A stretch of 64,000 nt of DNA from G032773895 sp965248935 (GCA_965248935.1 OZ252214.1:2914001-2978000); one strand, 5' to 3'; shown: positions 25,014 to 34,376, counted from the stretch's first letter. Notes: generated by a model from the letters alone, not told the origin. Translations and numbers: made by a program.

Positions 25014-25712
25014 TTAGGACTCTTCGACAAGCAGCGAGATGGCTGCTAACGCCTCAGGGTCTTCGGACTTAATTTTATTGGCAATATGGTGCTGGAAGAA
25101 ATAGCGGAACTTTTCGCGTGCCTGTGCAGGATATAAACAGCTATCGCCTGCCAGTACGGGGGTACTTTCCACTTTATCTTCATCGATTATCATGCCGCAT
25201 ACTACACCATCGTTATGCAGACGCCAGCTCACAACTTCTTGTAACATAAGTTGTTTGAAGTTCTTATCTGCAAGTACTGCGTGGGTGCCGATAGTATCTG
25301 GAATCTCTTGGATGACATCCTGTGGTTGCTCGCACAGGTAATCGTAATATTCCGCAGCGGTTTCGAGTTCTACCACCTTGTGTATTGGGGGTTCAAAGAA
25401 CACCTCATCAATACCCGGGTCATAGTAGCCCTCCCAATTTCCGTTTAGCGGGTCTTCAATATCTGGACATGCAACAATATCGTCGAGCCAAGGTACTAAA
25501 CCCATTATTTCTCCATTTGCCTTCAACGCCCAGCATAAAACCTTCAGACTGAAATATTTATCTCCACTTGCTTCGTTGGAGTAAAGCATTTCAAGGCCGT
25601 CGAGTTCTGGTGCGAGACGTATAATGCGAGAGTCATTAAGAGAAGAGAAAGGCTTTCCCGAAAAAAGATCAATCACATTATCCGTATTGTGACCATCAGT
25701 TGAGGTCTTCAT
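25014..25712 (-). CDS. Hypothetical acidic protein
   Basis: I do not recognise this family. The start is placed at 25712 because GGAGGTGG stands 5 bases upstream. The frame runs on to 25820, but that extension is hydrophobic, Cys-rich and lacks a ribosome site. The product is about 232 residues, strongly acidic, without signal peptide or membrane helices. Notable segments: NVIDLFSGKPF near the start, LVPWLDDIVACPDIEDPLNG (~75-95), DEVFFEPP and a C-terminal REKFRYFFQHHIANKIKSEDPEAL. It is probably cytosolic. It is divergent from epmC, 221 bp away. Confidence 0.65.
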   Translation of the reverse strand: MKTSTDGHNTDNVIDLFSGKPFSSLNDSRIIRLAPELDGLEMLYSNEASGDKYFSLKVLCWALKANGEIMGLVPWLDDIVACPDIEDPLNGNWEGYYDPGIDEVFFEPPIHKVVELETAAEYYDYLCEQPQDVIQEIPDTIGTHAVLADKNFKQLMLQEVVSWRLHNDGVVCGMIIDEDKVESTPVLAGDSCLYPAQAREKFRYFFQHHIANKIKSEDPEALAAISLLVEES

Positions 25713-25933
25713 AATACCACCTCCGGTTAAGGTCCTCAGTATTTGATTAATGCTGAAAGACAAAAAATAGATTGATAAACAATCACTACATACAGTATAT
25801 GTACTTAAGCTAGAACACAATACCTAGTTGCAAAAGTTATAAGTGTGCCTCCTTATCGTGTTTTTGGTTTGAAGCCAGTATTAACAATATCAAGCTGTTT
25901 GTACCGTACCTTACTTTAAGTTTAGAACAATTA

Positions 25934-26494
25934 ATGAAAGAACAAGTTCAAAAAGTTAACGTATTCGACTCTGATCAGTTAATTTCGTTATTCAATTGTA
26001 TATTTTTAGAACAATATAATACTCAACTTATTGGGGGAAGTGACGAGCCCCTATATACCCCGGAGAATAAAAGTACACCTGCGGAAGTTATTTTTACACA
26101 CGATTATTTTTCCAGTGCGCTGCACGAAATTGCGCATTGGTGCATTGCCGGTGAACCTCGAAGACAAAAAATGGATTATGGGTACTGGTATGCTCCCGAT
26201 GGAAGAACAAAAAAAGAGCAGTCGCTATTTGAACAGGTTGAAGTCAAACCTCAAGCGATGGAATGGGTATTTGCTAAATCTTGTGGTCATAAATTTCATC
26301 TGAGCGCAGATAACTTAAATAGTGAGCTAGGTGTGAGCCACAATTTTCGACGCGCAGTATACGAACAGGTAGGGGCATACTGCATATCGGGTTTATCGAG
26401 CCGAGCCGGGAAATTTTCAGAAACTTTAGCTGATTTTTATCAGCAACCCTCTCCATTAGACTTTGAAAAATACAGCCTGAGTGAAATTGACTAG
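25934..26494 (+). CDS. epmC: Elongation factor P hydroxylase EpmC
   Basis: 186-residue non-haem iron hydroxylase that hydroxylates the beta-lysylated lysine of EF-P. The family core is clear: HEIAHWCIAGEPRR near residue 65-78 (metal-binding His residues), then DYGYWYAPDGRTKKEQ, and FEQVEVKPQAMEW (~100-112). The gene is 3 bp upstream of the exonuclease gene and heads a same-strand run ending with the methyltransferase gene. EF-P and the EpmA/EpmB enzymes are not in the window. Confidence 0.92.
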   Translation: MKEQVQKVNVFDSDQLISLFNCIFLEQYNTQLIGGSDEPLYTPENKSTPAEVIFTHDYFSSALHEIAHWCIAGEPRRQKMDYGYWYAPDGRTKKEQSLFEQVEVKPQAMEWVFAKSCGHKFHLSADNLNSELGVSHNFRRAVYEQVGAYCISGLSSRAGKFSETLADFYQQPSPLDFEKYSLSEID

Positions 26495-26497
26495 ATA

Positions 26498-27400
26498 ATG
26501 AATGCTCTAAAAAATACACAGAGAGCTTATTTGATCGACGCCTCGATTTTTATTTTTCGATATTATTTTTCCTTGCCAGACTATTGGCAAAGTGAAGACG
26601 GCTACTCAACATTTGCCGTGAGAGGCTATGTCAATTGGTTGGCTAAATTCTTAGCCAATGAAACCCCCACCTATACAGCCGCCTGCTTTGACGAAAGTTT
26701 AGGGTCATGTTTTCGCAATGACATCTTTCCCGATTACAAAATTAGCCGGGCACCAGCCGACGACGAACTGATATTTCAGCTTGAAGCCTGTAAACAAATG
26801 ACAGAACTTATGGGCATTGCCACCTACGCTTCCAATACAGACGAAGCAGACGACTTACTCGGCACAATCTCGGCAAGATGCTCCGCTAAGAAAATACCTT
26901 ATACCATCCTATCTCGTGATAAAGACCTGGGGCAATTAATCGAAAAAAAATACGCTGAATTGTGGGATTACCCCGACGGGGAAAAAATCGATTTCAATAG
27001 CATAGTGGAAAAATTTGGTGTCAAGCCAAATCAACTGGCAGACTTTTTGGCTATTGTCGGCGATACAAGTGATGATATACCTGGCGTGCCCGGCATTGGT
27101 CCTAAAACAGCCGCGCAATTGCTTAATACCTTTGGTTGCTGGTCTAAAATACGCAATAACCCCAATGCTATTGTTAACACTAAAATACGCAGTGCAAAAC
27201 GCCTAGCTGAAAAAATAGACGAATATAAAGAGCAAGTGGATATGGCCCTGCGGTTAACAACCATTAACCGAACTGCCGACTTAGGGCGGCGGTACAAAAT
27301 TGCTAGATCAAAGGTGAATTTGTCTGCTGTACAAGAGTATGCAAAATACCTGGGATTAAATTTGAACTTAGAAAAAACGCTTGGTCATATTGCTGGCTGA
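26498..27400 (+). CDS. 5'-3' exonuclease / flap endonuclease (Xni-like)
   Basis: 300 residues related to the 5'-nuclease domain of DNA polymerase I. Metal-binding acidic residues are visible: YLIDASIF (~10-17), TAACFDES (~62), DEADDLLG (~108-115) and SRDKDLGQL (~133-141). The helix-hairpin-helix DNA-binding part is VGDTSDDIPGVPGIGPKTAAQLL (given in outline, ~185-208). Cluster members of this length are called Xni/ExoIX or '5'-3' exonuclease'. It is probably a DNA-processing enzyme; since all acidic clusters seem present it should be active. It is in an operon with epmC and pdxB. Confidence 0.85.
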   Translation: MNALKNTQRAYLIDASIFIFRYYFSLPDYWQSEDGYSTFAVRGYVNWLAKFLANETPTYTAACFDESLGSCFRNDIFPDYKISRAPADDELIFQLEACKQMTELMGIATYASNTDEADDLLGTISARCSAKKIPYTILSRDKDLGQLIEKKYAELWDYPDGEKIDFNSIVEKFGVKPNQLADFLAIVGDTSDDIPGVPGIGPKTAAQLLNTFGCWSKIRNNPNAIVNTKIRSAKRLAEKIDEYKEQVDMALRLTTINRTADLGRRYKIARSKVNLSAVQEYAKYLGLNLNLEKTLGHIAG

Positions 27401-27420
27401 GCAAGCGGAGAGTATTAAAC

Positions 27421-28524
27421 ATGATAATTGCTGCGGATGAAAATATCCCTTTTGCTTGTGAACTTTTCTCACACTTAGGGGAAGTTAGGCTTTTTCATGG
27501 TCGAACAATGTCCAATGATAATATCGCCGATGCAGATATTTTATTAGTGAGATCCGTTACCAATGTTAACCAGGCCATTCTTGCGGGGTCCAAGGTGAAA
27601 TTTGTCGGTACCTGTACAATCGGAACCGACCACCTAGATAAAAACTATTTGCAAGAAAACAATATCAGCTACTCTAGCGCACCCGGATGCAACGCCCATG
27701 GTGTTGTGCAATATGTATTGGGCGCTATGGCAAAAACAGAACGACTCAATACAGAAAATCGAGTTGCCATTGTAGGCTGTGGAAATGTGGGAGGGCGTAT
27801 CTATAACGCGCTTAATGGAATGGGCATTCAATGTTATTGTATTGACCCATTTAAGTCACAAACAGAGTTGTCCGATATTGCCGACTTCAATGCCGTTTAT
27901 AACGCCGATGTGATCTGTGTTCATACACCCCTAATACGTACAGGACCTCACCCGACCTTTAAAATGTTTGATGCTGAAGTTTTAGGAAAATTAAAATCAA
28001 CGGCACTTATCTTAAATGCTGGTCGCGGAAATGTTATCGATAATAATGCGCTACTGAACCGTCTAGGGAAAAACGATTCTTTTTCCGCCATACTTGATGT
28101 ATGGCAGGACGAACCCAATATCAACTTAGAACTGCTGGACGCCTTAACCTTCGCCACCCCGCATATTGCGGGATACAGCTACGAAGGCAGAGTCAATGGC
28201 TCTTTTATGATTTACCATGCACTTTGTCGATTCCTAAATATTCCAAACCAAGAGAGTAATTCTATTCTTGCAAACATTAAAGCGAAAGCCTTTGGCGACA
28301 ACATCAAATTAATTGAACAGAATGTTTTGTCTGCAATACTAAAAACCTATGATATTGCAGAAGACGATAAGCGCTTAAAAAATAACGCCAAAGAACTGCC
28401 AGCTATTTTTGATAGACTAAGAAAAACCTACCCAAAGCGCAGAGAATTTTCCCATTATACTGTTTCACCAAGCAATACCGAGCAAAGTAAACTTATGGCG
28501 GCGGCAGGGTTTTCAATTATTTAA
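27421..28524 (+). CDS. pdxB: Erythronate-4-phosphate dehydrogenase PdxB
   Basis: 367-residue D-2-hydroxyacid dehydrogenase of the pyridoxal phosphate pathway, oxidising 4-phosphoerythronate with NAD. Seen: start MIIAADENIPFACELF, FVGTCTIGTDHLD (~60), the nucleotide-binding VGCGNVGGRIYNAL (~118-131), catalytic Arg in ILNAGRGNVID (~200), Glu in WQDEPNI (~227) and His in ATPHIAGYS (~246). The C-terminal dimerisation domain specific to PdxB is present, so the enzyme is full length. It lies 20 bp behind the exonuclease gene and 1 bp before the NAD-kinase-like gene. Confidence 0.93.
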   Translation: MIIAADENIPFACELFSHLGEVRLFHGRTMSNDNIADADILLVRSVTNVNQAILAGSKVKFVGTCTIGTDHLDKNYLQENNISYSSAPGCNAHGVVQYVLGAMAKTERLNTENRVAIVGCGNVGGRIYNALNGMGIQCYCIDPFKSQTELSDIADFNAVYNADVICVHTPLIRTGPHPTFKMFDAEVLGKLKSTALILNAGRGNVIDNNALLNRLGKNDSFSAILDVWQDEPNINLELLDALTFATPHIAGYSYEGRVNGSFMIYHALCRFLNIPNQESNSILANIKAKAFGDNIKLIEQNVLSAILKTYDIAEDDKRLKNNAKELPAIFDRLRKTYPKRREFSHYTVSPSNTEQSKLMAAAGFSII

Positions 28525-28525
28525 T

Positions 28526-29713
28526 ATGAATGACCAAATGAATTGCCCATCAAATCGTCCTTTGCGGCTAGGCATGGTATTAAACCCCTATGCTGGCATA
28601 GGAGGGCCTTCTGCATTTAAAGGAAGTGATGCAAAAAATATTCAACAGCGAGCAAAAGAAGGCAAGTTGCCTCTTACATGTCCCGCAAGGGCAAAACAAT
28701 TTCTTACCGCGCTAGCAAAATACTCTGGCGCCATCGAGTGGGTTACAGCCCGTGGGGCTATGGGGTCCTCCGTATTGCAAGACCTATCTTTCAACATAGA
28801 GCTATTAGAATATTCTATAACTGAAGACTCCACCGCAGAAGATACGAAAAAAGTGGTACGTAGCCTGCTGGCGAAAAACATTGACCTATTAATTTTTATG
28901 GGTGGAGACGGAACCGCTAGAGATGTCTGTTCCGTATTAAAACAAACCAACAATAATACGCTCCCTGCATTAGGTATACCCGCCGGTGTAAAAATGCATT
29001 CAGGTGTCTACGCAGTGAACCCTATTGCTGGCGCAGAGTTAATAAAAAATATCTTGCATGGTCAGCCAGTTTCACTCGTTGAACGAGAAGTTCGAGATAT
29101 TGATGAATCCGCTTTGGATAAGGGGCTAGTTAAAAGCCGTTATTTTGGTGACATCTTAGTGCCAGAAGATAACGTCTTTGTTCAGCAGGTCAAACAAGGA
29201 GGGGGTGAAGAAGACGAACTCTCATTATTGGATATTGCCAGCGAAATAAAAAATCGAATAGATGAAACAGAAAATGGTGTATTTATTTTTGGTCCAGGTT
29301 CGACAACACACGCTATTCTAAACGACATAGGAATAAAGGGAACATTATTGGGGGTGGATATTATCTCCAATGGAGAACTGACCGCAGCAGATGTCAATGG
29401 AGCGGAACTAGAATCTTTTATTCAACAATATAATGGCCCGGTAAAACTTATTATTACCGCCATAGGAGGGCAGGGGCATTTAATTGGTCGAGGCAATCAG
29501 CAGCTTACAATAAAGATACTGAAAACCATTGGTAGAGAAAACCTATGGCCTGTTGTAACCCGAAAAAAATTAAACGAACTCAATGGTCGCCCCCTATTAA
29601 TGGACTCGGGATCAGACGAGTTGGATAAAGCCTGGAGAGGGCTTATTCCTGTTATTTCAGGGTATAATGAGCAATGTCTATATCGAGTAGACTGCATAGC
29701 CACATTTGAATAA
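28526..29713 (+). CDS. ATP-NAD kinase-family protein
   Basis: 395 residues. The N-terminal kinase fold opens RLGMVLNPYAGIGGPSAFKGS, then has IFMGGDGTARDVCSV (~127-141), the GGDG motif that binds ATP in NAD and diacylglycerol kinases, and LGIPAGVKMHSGVYAVNP (~150). The extra C-terminal part (FGPGSTTHAILND, LLGVDII) is as in the AcoX-like subgroup (COG3199 type), which is distinct from the housekeeping NadK. The substrate is unknown. It is translated next to pdxB with only 1 bp between them, so linked expression is likely. Confidence 0.82.
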   Translation: MNDQMNCPSNRPLRLGMVLNPYAGIGGPSAFKGSDAKNIQQRAKEGKLPLTCPARAKQFLTALAKYSGAIEWVTARGAMGSSVLQDLSFNIELLEYSITEDSTAEDTKKVVRSLLAKNIDLLIFMGGDGTARDVCSVLKQTNNNTLPALGIPAGVKMHSGVYAVNPIAGAELIKNILHGQPVSLVEREVRDIDESALDKGLVKSRYFGDILVPEDNVFVQQVKQGGGEEDELSLLDIASEIKNRIDETENGVFIFGPGSTTHAILNDIGIKGTLLGVDIISNGELTAADVNGAELESFIQQYNGPVKLIITAIGGQGHLIGRGNQQLTIKILKTIGRENLWPVVTRKKLNELNGRPLLMDSGSDELDKAWRGLIPVISGYNEQCLYRVDCIATFE

Positions 29714-29787
29714 TACTCCCTTAATATATGTATTTTTAATATATTCTATTTTCTAATACGATTAAACATCGTAAACTGAGGCGATAA

Positions 29788-30750
29788 GTGACCGATTTAA
29801 GTAATGCGTTTAAGCTCATTCAAAACAACTTAGATGAATTTAGTAAAAACTATCAAACAGGCCAAGATAGTCGGCGGATATTTCATGGGCGAGGAAAAAC
29901 CTATCAACACTTAGACTGGTGCAGCATTGACTCTTTCGAAGGCTTTATTGTCGTCACCTTTTTTAAAGCCCCCACAGAAGAGTTTACGTCTAACCTCAGT
30001 GAAAGTTTTGGTTTTGAATACGAACTAAAAAAACAACTGTTAACCTATGCGCAGGCGTTGAAACTGGATGCAATAATGGTCCAGCGTCGTTACCAACCCA
30101 TGGCACCCATAGAACTTTGGATGGGCGACTTCCCGCATGTCGCCTATGCCCTACGATCGGGGCTGCGTTTTTTATTATCATTTAAACAACAGAACCTAGG
30201 GTTTTTTCTTGATATTGAACCCGCAAGAGCCTGGCTGGAAGAAAACGTTCAAAGAAAGCGAGTGCTAAACCTATTTTCCTATACCTGTACTTTTTCCGTT
30301 GTGGCCAATGCCGCTGGGGCAGATTCGGTCGTGAATATCGATTTGAGCAAACGCTCACTCTCCGTTGGCAGAGAGAACCACACTATTAATGGACTGGACA
30401 TTAAAAAAAATACATTTCTTGGTCACGATATTTTAAAATCTTGGGGCAAGCTAAAAAAACTAGGCCCCTATGATATAGTCATTATTGACCCGCCCAGCTT
30501 TCAGAAAGGAAGCTTTATTGCCAGCAAAGACTATAAAAAAGTCTTGACAAAAATGAACAGCTTAGTTGCAGAAGGCGGCTATTTTCTCGCGTGCCTTAAT
30601 GCACCTGAAGTATCTTGCACAGAATTTCGGTATGAAATAGCAGAACACTGCCCAGAGTTTGTCTGTGAAAAAGTACTCGACCCAAGTAGTGACTTCCCTG
30701 ATATCGATATACACCACGCATTAAAAATGGTTGTATATCGAAGAAGCTAG
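29788..30750 (+). CDS. Class I SAM-dependent methyltransferase (RlmK/RlmI-like)
   Basis: 320 residues. The C-terminal half is a Rossmann methyltransferase: VLNLFSYTCTFSVVANAAGA (motif I region, ~155-174), NIDLSKRSLSVGRENH (motif II), and VIIDPPSFQKGSF (~230-242), the motif IV 'DPPxF' of RNA cytosine or guanine methyltransferases such as RlmI and the RlmK half of RlmL. The N-terminal half is less conserved and lacks an obvious PUA or THUMP domain. rRNA is the likely substrate, but by family only. GTG start at 29788. The 74-bp gap upstream is AT-rich. It converges with the next gene with 1 bp between them. Confidence 0.78.
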   Translation: MTDLSNAFKLIQNNLDEFSKNYQTGQDSRRIFHGRGKTYQHLDWCSIDSFEGFIVVTFFKAPTEEFTSNLSESFGFEYELKKQLLTYAQALKLDAIMVQRRYQPMAPIELWMGDFPHVAYALRSGLRFLLSFKQQNLGFFLDIEPARAWLEENVQRKRVLNLFSYTCTFSVVANAAGADSVVNIDLSKRSLSVGRENHTINGLDIKKNTFLGHDILKSWGKLKKLGPYDIVIIDPPSFQKGSFIASKDYKKVLTKMNSLVAEGGYFLACLNAPEVSCTEFRYEIAEHCPEFVCEKVLDPSSDFPDIDIHHALKMVVYRRS

Positions 30751-30751
30751 G

Positions 30752-31183
30752 TTAATTTTGCGTAATAAACTTAAGAATAGCCGAGCGTAATGTTGCGGAA
30801 GACTTTTCCTTTAAAATATACTGTATCTCCGCTGCTTGCGAAGAAAAATTAGCCTCATCTTGCAGCGAATTATCTGCAATAAGCAGAGATGTCGAAGAGA
30901 GAGAAACAAAAGCCTTGTGGCTTAATACTGCCTCCTCTATCGCCTCTTGCCGCACTGTTTGGGAAAAAGACACATACTCATTTTGCGCGAGCCAGAGCAT
31001 TGTGCCCAGGCAAGCGCTATGTCTTGGGCTATGTAGGCCAAACTCATCCGGTGTATCCGGGCCACATATATCCTCCACATAAAGCGTTGTTTTTTGTGGA
31101 AAGTTTTTATACAAAAACAACAAAATTTTTGCCGTATCTTTACAAAAATCTTCTATATGTAACTCGTTTAGAATACGACTCAA
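30752..31183 (-). CDS. Hypothetical protein downstream of alaA
   Basis: 143 residues, not assigned to a named family by me. It has no signal peptide or membrane segment. The N-terminal half contains FCKDTAKILLFLYKNFPQ and the segment GPDTPDEFGLHSPRHSACLGTMLWLAQNEYV; the second half is alpha-helical and Ser-rich, ending LRSAILKFITQN. The pattern 'LLFLYKNFP...LYVEDI.G.D..DE.GL.S.RH.....T..WL..E' suggests a winged-helix-like small domain, but this is a guess. It begins 9 bp after alaA and is likely co-transcribed. Confidence 0.65.
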   Translation of the reverse strand: MSRILNELHIEDFCKDTAKILLFLYKNFPQKTTLYVEDICGPDTPDEFGLHSPRHSACLGTMLWLAQNEYVSFSQTVRQEAIEEAVLSHKAFVSLSSTSLLIADNSLQDEANFSSQAAEIQYILKEKSSATLRSAILKFITQN

Positions 31184-31192
31184 CGGACAACC

Positions 31193-32407
31193 CTACACCT
31201 TATACTGTTGTAGAAAATGGCCAAGGCGTTGAACCGCGTGGCGAATATCTTCGGCACGAGGTAAAAATACAATACGGAAATGGTCCGCAGTTGGCCAATT
31301 AAATGCTGTACCCTGCACAAGAAGTATTTTCTCCTTAATTAAAAAATCAAGAATCAACTGCTGATCATCATCGAATTTATACATGTCCGTATCGATCTTG
31401 GGAAATAAATAAATTGCCCCCTTAGGTTTGACGCAGCTTATTCCTGGAATTTTATTTATTTCTTCACAGGCCGTATCCCTCTGCTCCTTCAAACGCCCGC
31501 CAGGGAGAATAAGTTCATTAATACTTTGGTAGCCGCCGAGAGCCGTTTGCACCGCATACATAGCGGGCGCATTTGCGCATAAACGCATAGAGGCAAGCAT
31601 CTCAATACCTTTCATAAACTCTTCGGCAAGGTGCTTGGCGCCACTAAAGATCATCCAGCCAGAACGAAAGCCAGCTAACCTATACGACTTTGATAAACCA
31701 TTAAAGGTGACACAGACAACATCCTTCGCTAACTGTCCCAATGGAACAAACTCGGCGTCATCATAAATAATTTTGCTGTAAATCTCGTCCGCAAAAATGA
31801 CCAAATCGTTATCGCGTGCTACCTGAACTAATTCAAGAAGAATTTCTTTACTGTATACCGCACCCGTTGGGTTATTAGGATTAATAATAACGATTGCACG
31901 GGTTTTGTTGGTAATTTTACTCTTAATATCAGCTATATCCGGGAACCAGTCCGACTGCTCATCACACAAATAGTGAACTGGGTTGCCACTTGCCAAACTT
32001 ACCGCTGCTGTCCACAGCGGATAATCAGGAGAGGGGACAAGCACCTCGTCACCGCCGTTAAGCAACGCTTGGTTTGCCATAACAATGAGTTCGCTGACGC
32101 CGTTACCAAGAAAAACATCATCAATTTCAACACCTAGAATGTCCAAGCGTTGGCACTCTTGCATAATCGCCTTTCGAGCGGGGAACAACCCCTTTGATGC
32201 GGTATACCCCTGGGCATTGCGAATATTGAGAATCACATCGGCAATAATTTCGTCTGGTGCGTCAAAACCAAAAGGGGCAGGGTTACCAATATTTAACTTA
32301 AGGATCTTATGACCCTCTTCCTCAAGACGGTTGGCATGTTCGAGGATTGGGCCTCGAATGTCGTAGCAGACTCCATCCAGCTTTTTAGATTTGTTTATGG
32401 GTTGCAT
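31193..32407 (-). CDS. alaA: Glutamate-pyruvate aminotransferase AlaA
   Basis: 404-residue PLP-dependent class I/II aminotransferase making alanine from pyruvate and glutamate. It starts with the AlaA-type opening SKKLDGVCYDIRGPILEHANRLEEEG (in outline). The substrate pocket NIGNPAPFGFDAP (~40-52), NPNNPTGAVY (~175-184), the Asp/Tyr in FADEIYSKIIYD (~205) and the PLP lysine in FNGLSKSYRLAGFRSGWM (~240) are all present. Length equals the E. coli enzyme (405). It is divergent from msrB. Confidence 0.9.
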   Translation of the reverse strand: MQPINKSKKLDGVCYDIRGPILEHANRLEEEGHKILKLNIGNPAPFGFDAPDEIIADVILNIRNAQGYTASKGLFPARKAIMQECQRLDILGVEIDDVFLGNGVSELIVMANQALLNGGDEVLVPSPDYPLWTAAVSLASGNPVHYLCDEQSDWFPDIADIKSKITNKTRAIVIINPNNPTGAVYSKEILLELVQVARDNDLVIFADEIYSKIIYDDAEFVPLGQLAKDVVCVTFNGLSKSYRLAGFRSGWMIFSGAKHLAEEFMKGIEMLASMRLCANAPAMYAVQTALGGYQSINELILPGGRLKEQRDTACEEINKIPGISCVKPKGAIYLFPKIDTDMYKFDDDQQLILDFLIKEKILLVQGTAFNWPTADHFRIVFLPRAEDIRHAVQRLGHFLQQYKV

Positions 32408-32486
32408 TTTCGGTAACTTGCCTTAAATTATGCTTTAGTATGACTGATGCACATAACTATATAAAATTCTAGGTGAAGGGGCGATT

Positions 32487-32885
32487 ATGTCAGATCAACA
32501 CTTAAAAGACGATGCTTTGTGGCGCGAAACACTCAGTGCCGAGGAATATCGAATATGCCGTGAAAAAGGTACAGAAGCCCCCTTTTCTGGTGAATATAAC
32601 GATTGTAAAACAGAGGGGGCATATACATGTCGTTGTTGTGGTACGCATTTATTCGAGTCTTCTGCAAAATTTGACTCAGGCTCCGGTTGGCCAAGCTTTT
32701 TTCAACGCGCTAACGAACAATGTGTCGGTGAAAGTAGCGATACCACTCACGGAATGACCCGCACCGAAATTGTATGCGCACAATGCAACTGTCACCTTGG
32801 CCATGTCTTTCCCGATGGACCGCAACCAACAGGGTTAAGATATTGTGTTAATTCCGCCTCAATAAAACTATCCGAGAAAGAATAG
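32487..32885 (+). CDS. msrB: Peptide methionine (R)-S-oxide reductase MsrB
   Basis: 132 residues. It has the two CxxC zinc pairs (CRCC near 48-51, CAQC near 97-100), the substrate motif GSGWPSF (~65-71) and the catalytic cysteine in LRYCVNSASI (~117-126). There is no signal peptide, so it is a cytosolic repair enzyme for R-methionine sulfoxide in proteins. GGTGAAGGGG sits upstream of the ATG. The gene is 12 bp upstream of the glycosylase gene, suggesting a small repair operon. Confidence 0.95.
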   Translation: MSDQHLKDDALWRETLSAEEYRICREKGTEAPFSGEYNDCKTEGAYTCRCCGTHLFESSAKFDSGSGWPSFFQRANEQCVGESSDTTHGMTRTEIVCAQCNCHLGHVFPDGPQPTGLRYCVNSASIKLSEKE

Positions 32886-32897
32886 GGGCCAACTTAT

Positions 32898-33566
32898 ATG
32901 AGAAGCTTTGACGAAATATATGCAACCGCAAGTTTGCATAAAGGTGGCTCCTCCGCTTTGGAAGCGACTTTGCCCAAGCCAAAGACCAGCAGAAAACTCA
33001 ATAATCTATCCGATGACCGTTACCTATCCGAAATGTCTCGGCGTGTTTTTCGAGCAGGTTTAAAGCACGAGATGGTGGACAAAAAATGGCCGGATTTTGA
33101 AGACGTATTTCACCGCTTCGACCCCGACTACTGCTCTATGATCAGTGACGAACAGATAGAGCAGTTTATGGGCAACTCACGTATTATTCGGCACCTGGGG
33201 AAAGTTAAATCTATACGAGAAAACGCCTACTTTGTTCGAGAAATGAAAGAGCTTCATGGTGGCTTTGGTCGTTTTTTGACTCAGTGGCCGGAAGATGACC
33301 TCGTTGGTCTGTGGCTGACACTTAAAAAGAAAGGCAAACAGCTAGGAGGTGTATCCGGCCCCTACTTTCTCAGAATGGTCGGTAAGGATACCTTTCTGCT
33401 GACGCAAGATGTCGTGGCAGTGCTTATACAGGAAAAGGTTATAGACAAAGCACCCAGCTCGCAAAAGGCCCTCTATGCCGCGCAAGACGCCTTTATGACC
33501 TGGAAAGAGCAATCCGCTAGGCCGCTGTGTGAAATTAGCCGAATAGTGTCCTGCTCCGTGGGCTAA
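32898..33566 (+). CDS. DNA-3-methyladenine glycosylase I-like protein
   Basis: 222 residues of the Adenine_glyco (Tag) fold. Typical segments: SRRVFRAGLKHEMVDKKWPDFEDVFHRFDP (in outline, ~46-76), the Tag 'IR...K...I..NA' helix as IIRHLGKVKSIRENA, and FLTQWPEDD. Unlike E. coli Tag, it lacks the N-terminal Cys and C-terminal His/Cys of the zinc snap, so it belongs to the shorter, zinc-free subgroup. It probably excises alkylated adenine, by inference from family. It follows msrB by 12 bp. Confidence 0.8.
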   Translation: MRSFDEIYATASLHKGGSSALEATLPKPKTSRKLNNLSDDRYLSEMSRRVFRAGLKHEMVDKKWPDFEDVFHRFDPDYCSMISDEQIEQFMGNSRIIRHLGKVKSIRENAYFVREMKELHGGFGRFLTQWPEDDLVGLWLTLKKKGKQLGGVSGPYFLRMVGKDTFLLTQDVVAVLIQEKVIDKAPSSQKALYAAQDAFMTWKEQSARPLCEISRIVSCSVG

Positions 33567-33578
33567 AGGAGGCGTGGT

Positions 33579-34376
33579 TTAATCGTAAACCTGCTTCTTT
33601 TTCCATAAGTCAGACTTTTTATCCGAAGAGTACTTGTCCCACTCCTCTTGGATTTCAGCCTGTTCCGCAACCTCCTCAGGGGCTAGATCTGACATGAGCT
33701 CTTCTGTGCCCATCTCCTGCTCCAACTGGGCGACAATCCCTTTTAATACCCCTACCTTTTTATCGTACTGCCCCGGCTTTCCCTTGCGTAACAAAAGGTT
33801 TAACGCCGTGCTGAAATAGTGAGAGGCCAATTTAATCTTGCTTGCCTGACGCGCTGCCTGCCCATTGAGTTCGTAGGAGTTGACCGTGACCCTAAGAGCA
33901 AGTTGATTGATTTGGTTGCGGTAAGCGTCCGCCGTGGGTTTATTACAGCGCCCCTGTCGCTCAATATTAAATACAAACCGATTCAGCTCCTCTAGGCACA
34001 TCTTTACCTCCTTGACCTGCTGGTGACTCTCTAGCTGAATGGGTTGCACGGGCTTTGCTTGACGTTGAACCTCTGTCATCTGGTTAGAGATAAGCTCCAA
34101 ATCCTGTACATGGGACGGGGTATTAGGCTCTAGCTTAGAAAGCTGTTCACATACTTCTATTAGGCTCCGGTGAACTAAAAGGGTTAGCTCCTTCGATAAA
34201 AAGCCAGCGGGAAAGCCATTGAGCATAAACCTGAAGTTACGTGAACGTGACTTCAAGGCCGCCAGCAATCTAGCCCGTTGTTCCCTCTTATGGTTAATGG
34301 TTTGAGATATAAATGCGTAACATACCAACAAAACCAGAAGGATGATGATCGAAGTAATAATCGTTACGGATGACAT
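33579..34376 (-). CDS. Hypothetical single-pass membrane protein with helical domain
   Basis: 265 residues, family not recognised. An N-terminal transmembrane helix (~3-25, IITSIIILLVLLVCYAFIS) is followed by a basic segment (KREQRARLLAALKSRSRNFRFML) and a mostly helical cytosolic domain. It contains GFPAGFLSKELTLLVHRSLIEVCEQL and, further on, SYELNGQAARQASKIKLASHYFSTALNLL; the tail is acidic and ends DKKSDLWKKKQVYD. The helices resemble a TPR-like or coiled scaffold. It is convergent with the glycosylase gene. Its function is unknown. Confidence 0.7.
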   Translation of the reverse strand: MSSVTIITSIIILLVLLVCYAFISQTINHKREQRARLLAALKSRSRNFRFMLNGFPAGFLSKELTLLVHRSLIEVCEQLSKLEPNTPSHVQDLELISNQMTEVQRQAKPVQPIQLESHQQVKEVKMCLEELNRFVFNIERQGRCNKPTADAYRNQINQLALRVTVNSYELNGQAARQASKIKLASHYFSTALNLLLRKGKPGQYDKKVGVLKGIVAQLEQEMGTEELMSDLAPEEVAEQAEIQEEWDKYSSDKKSDLWKKKQVYD

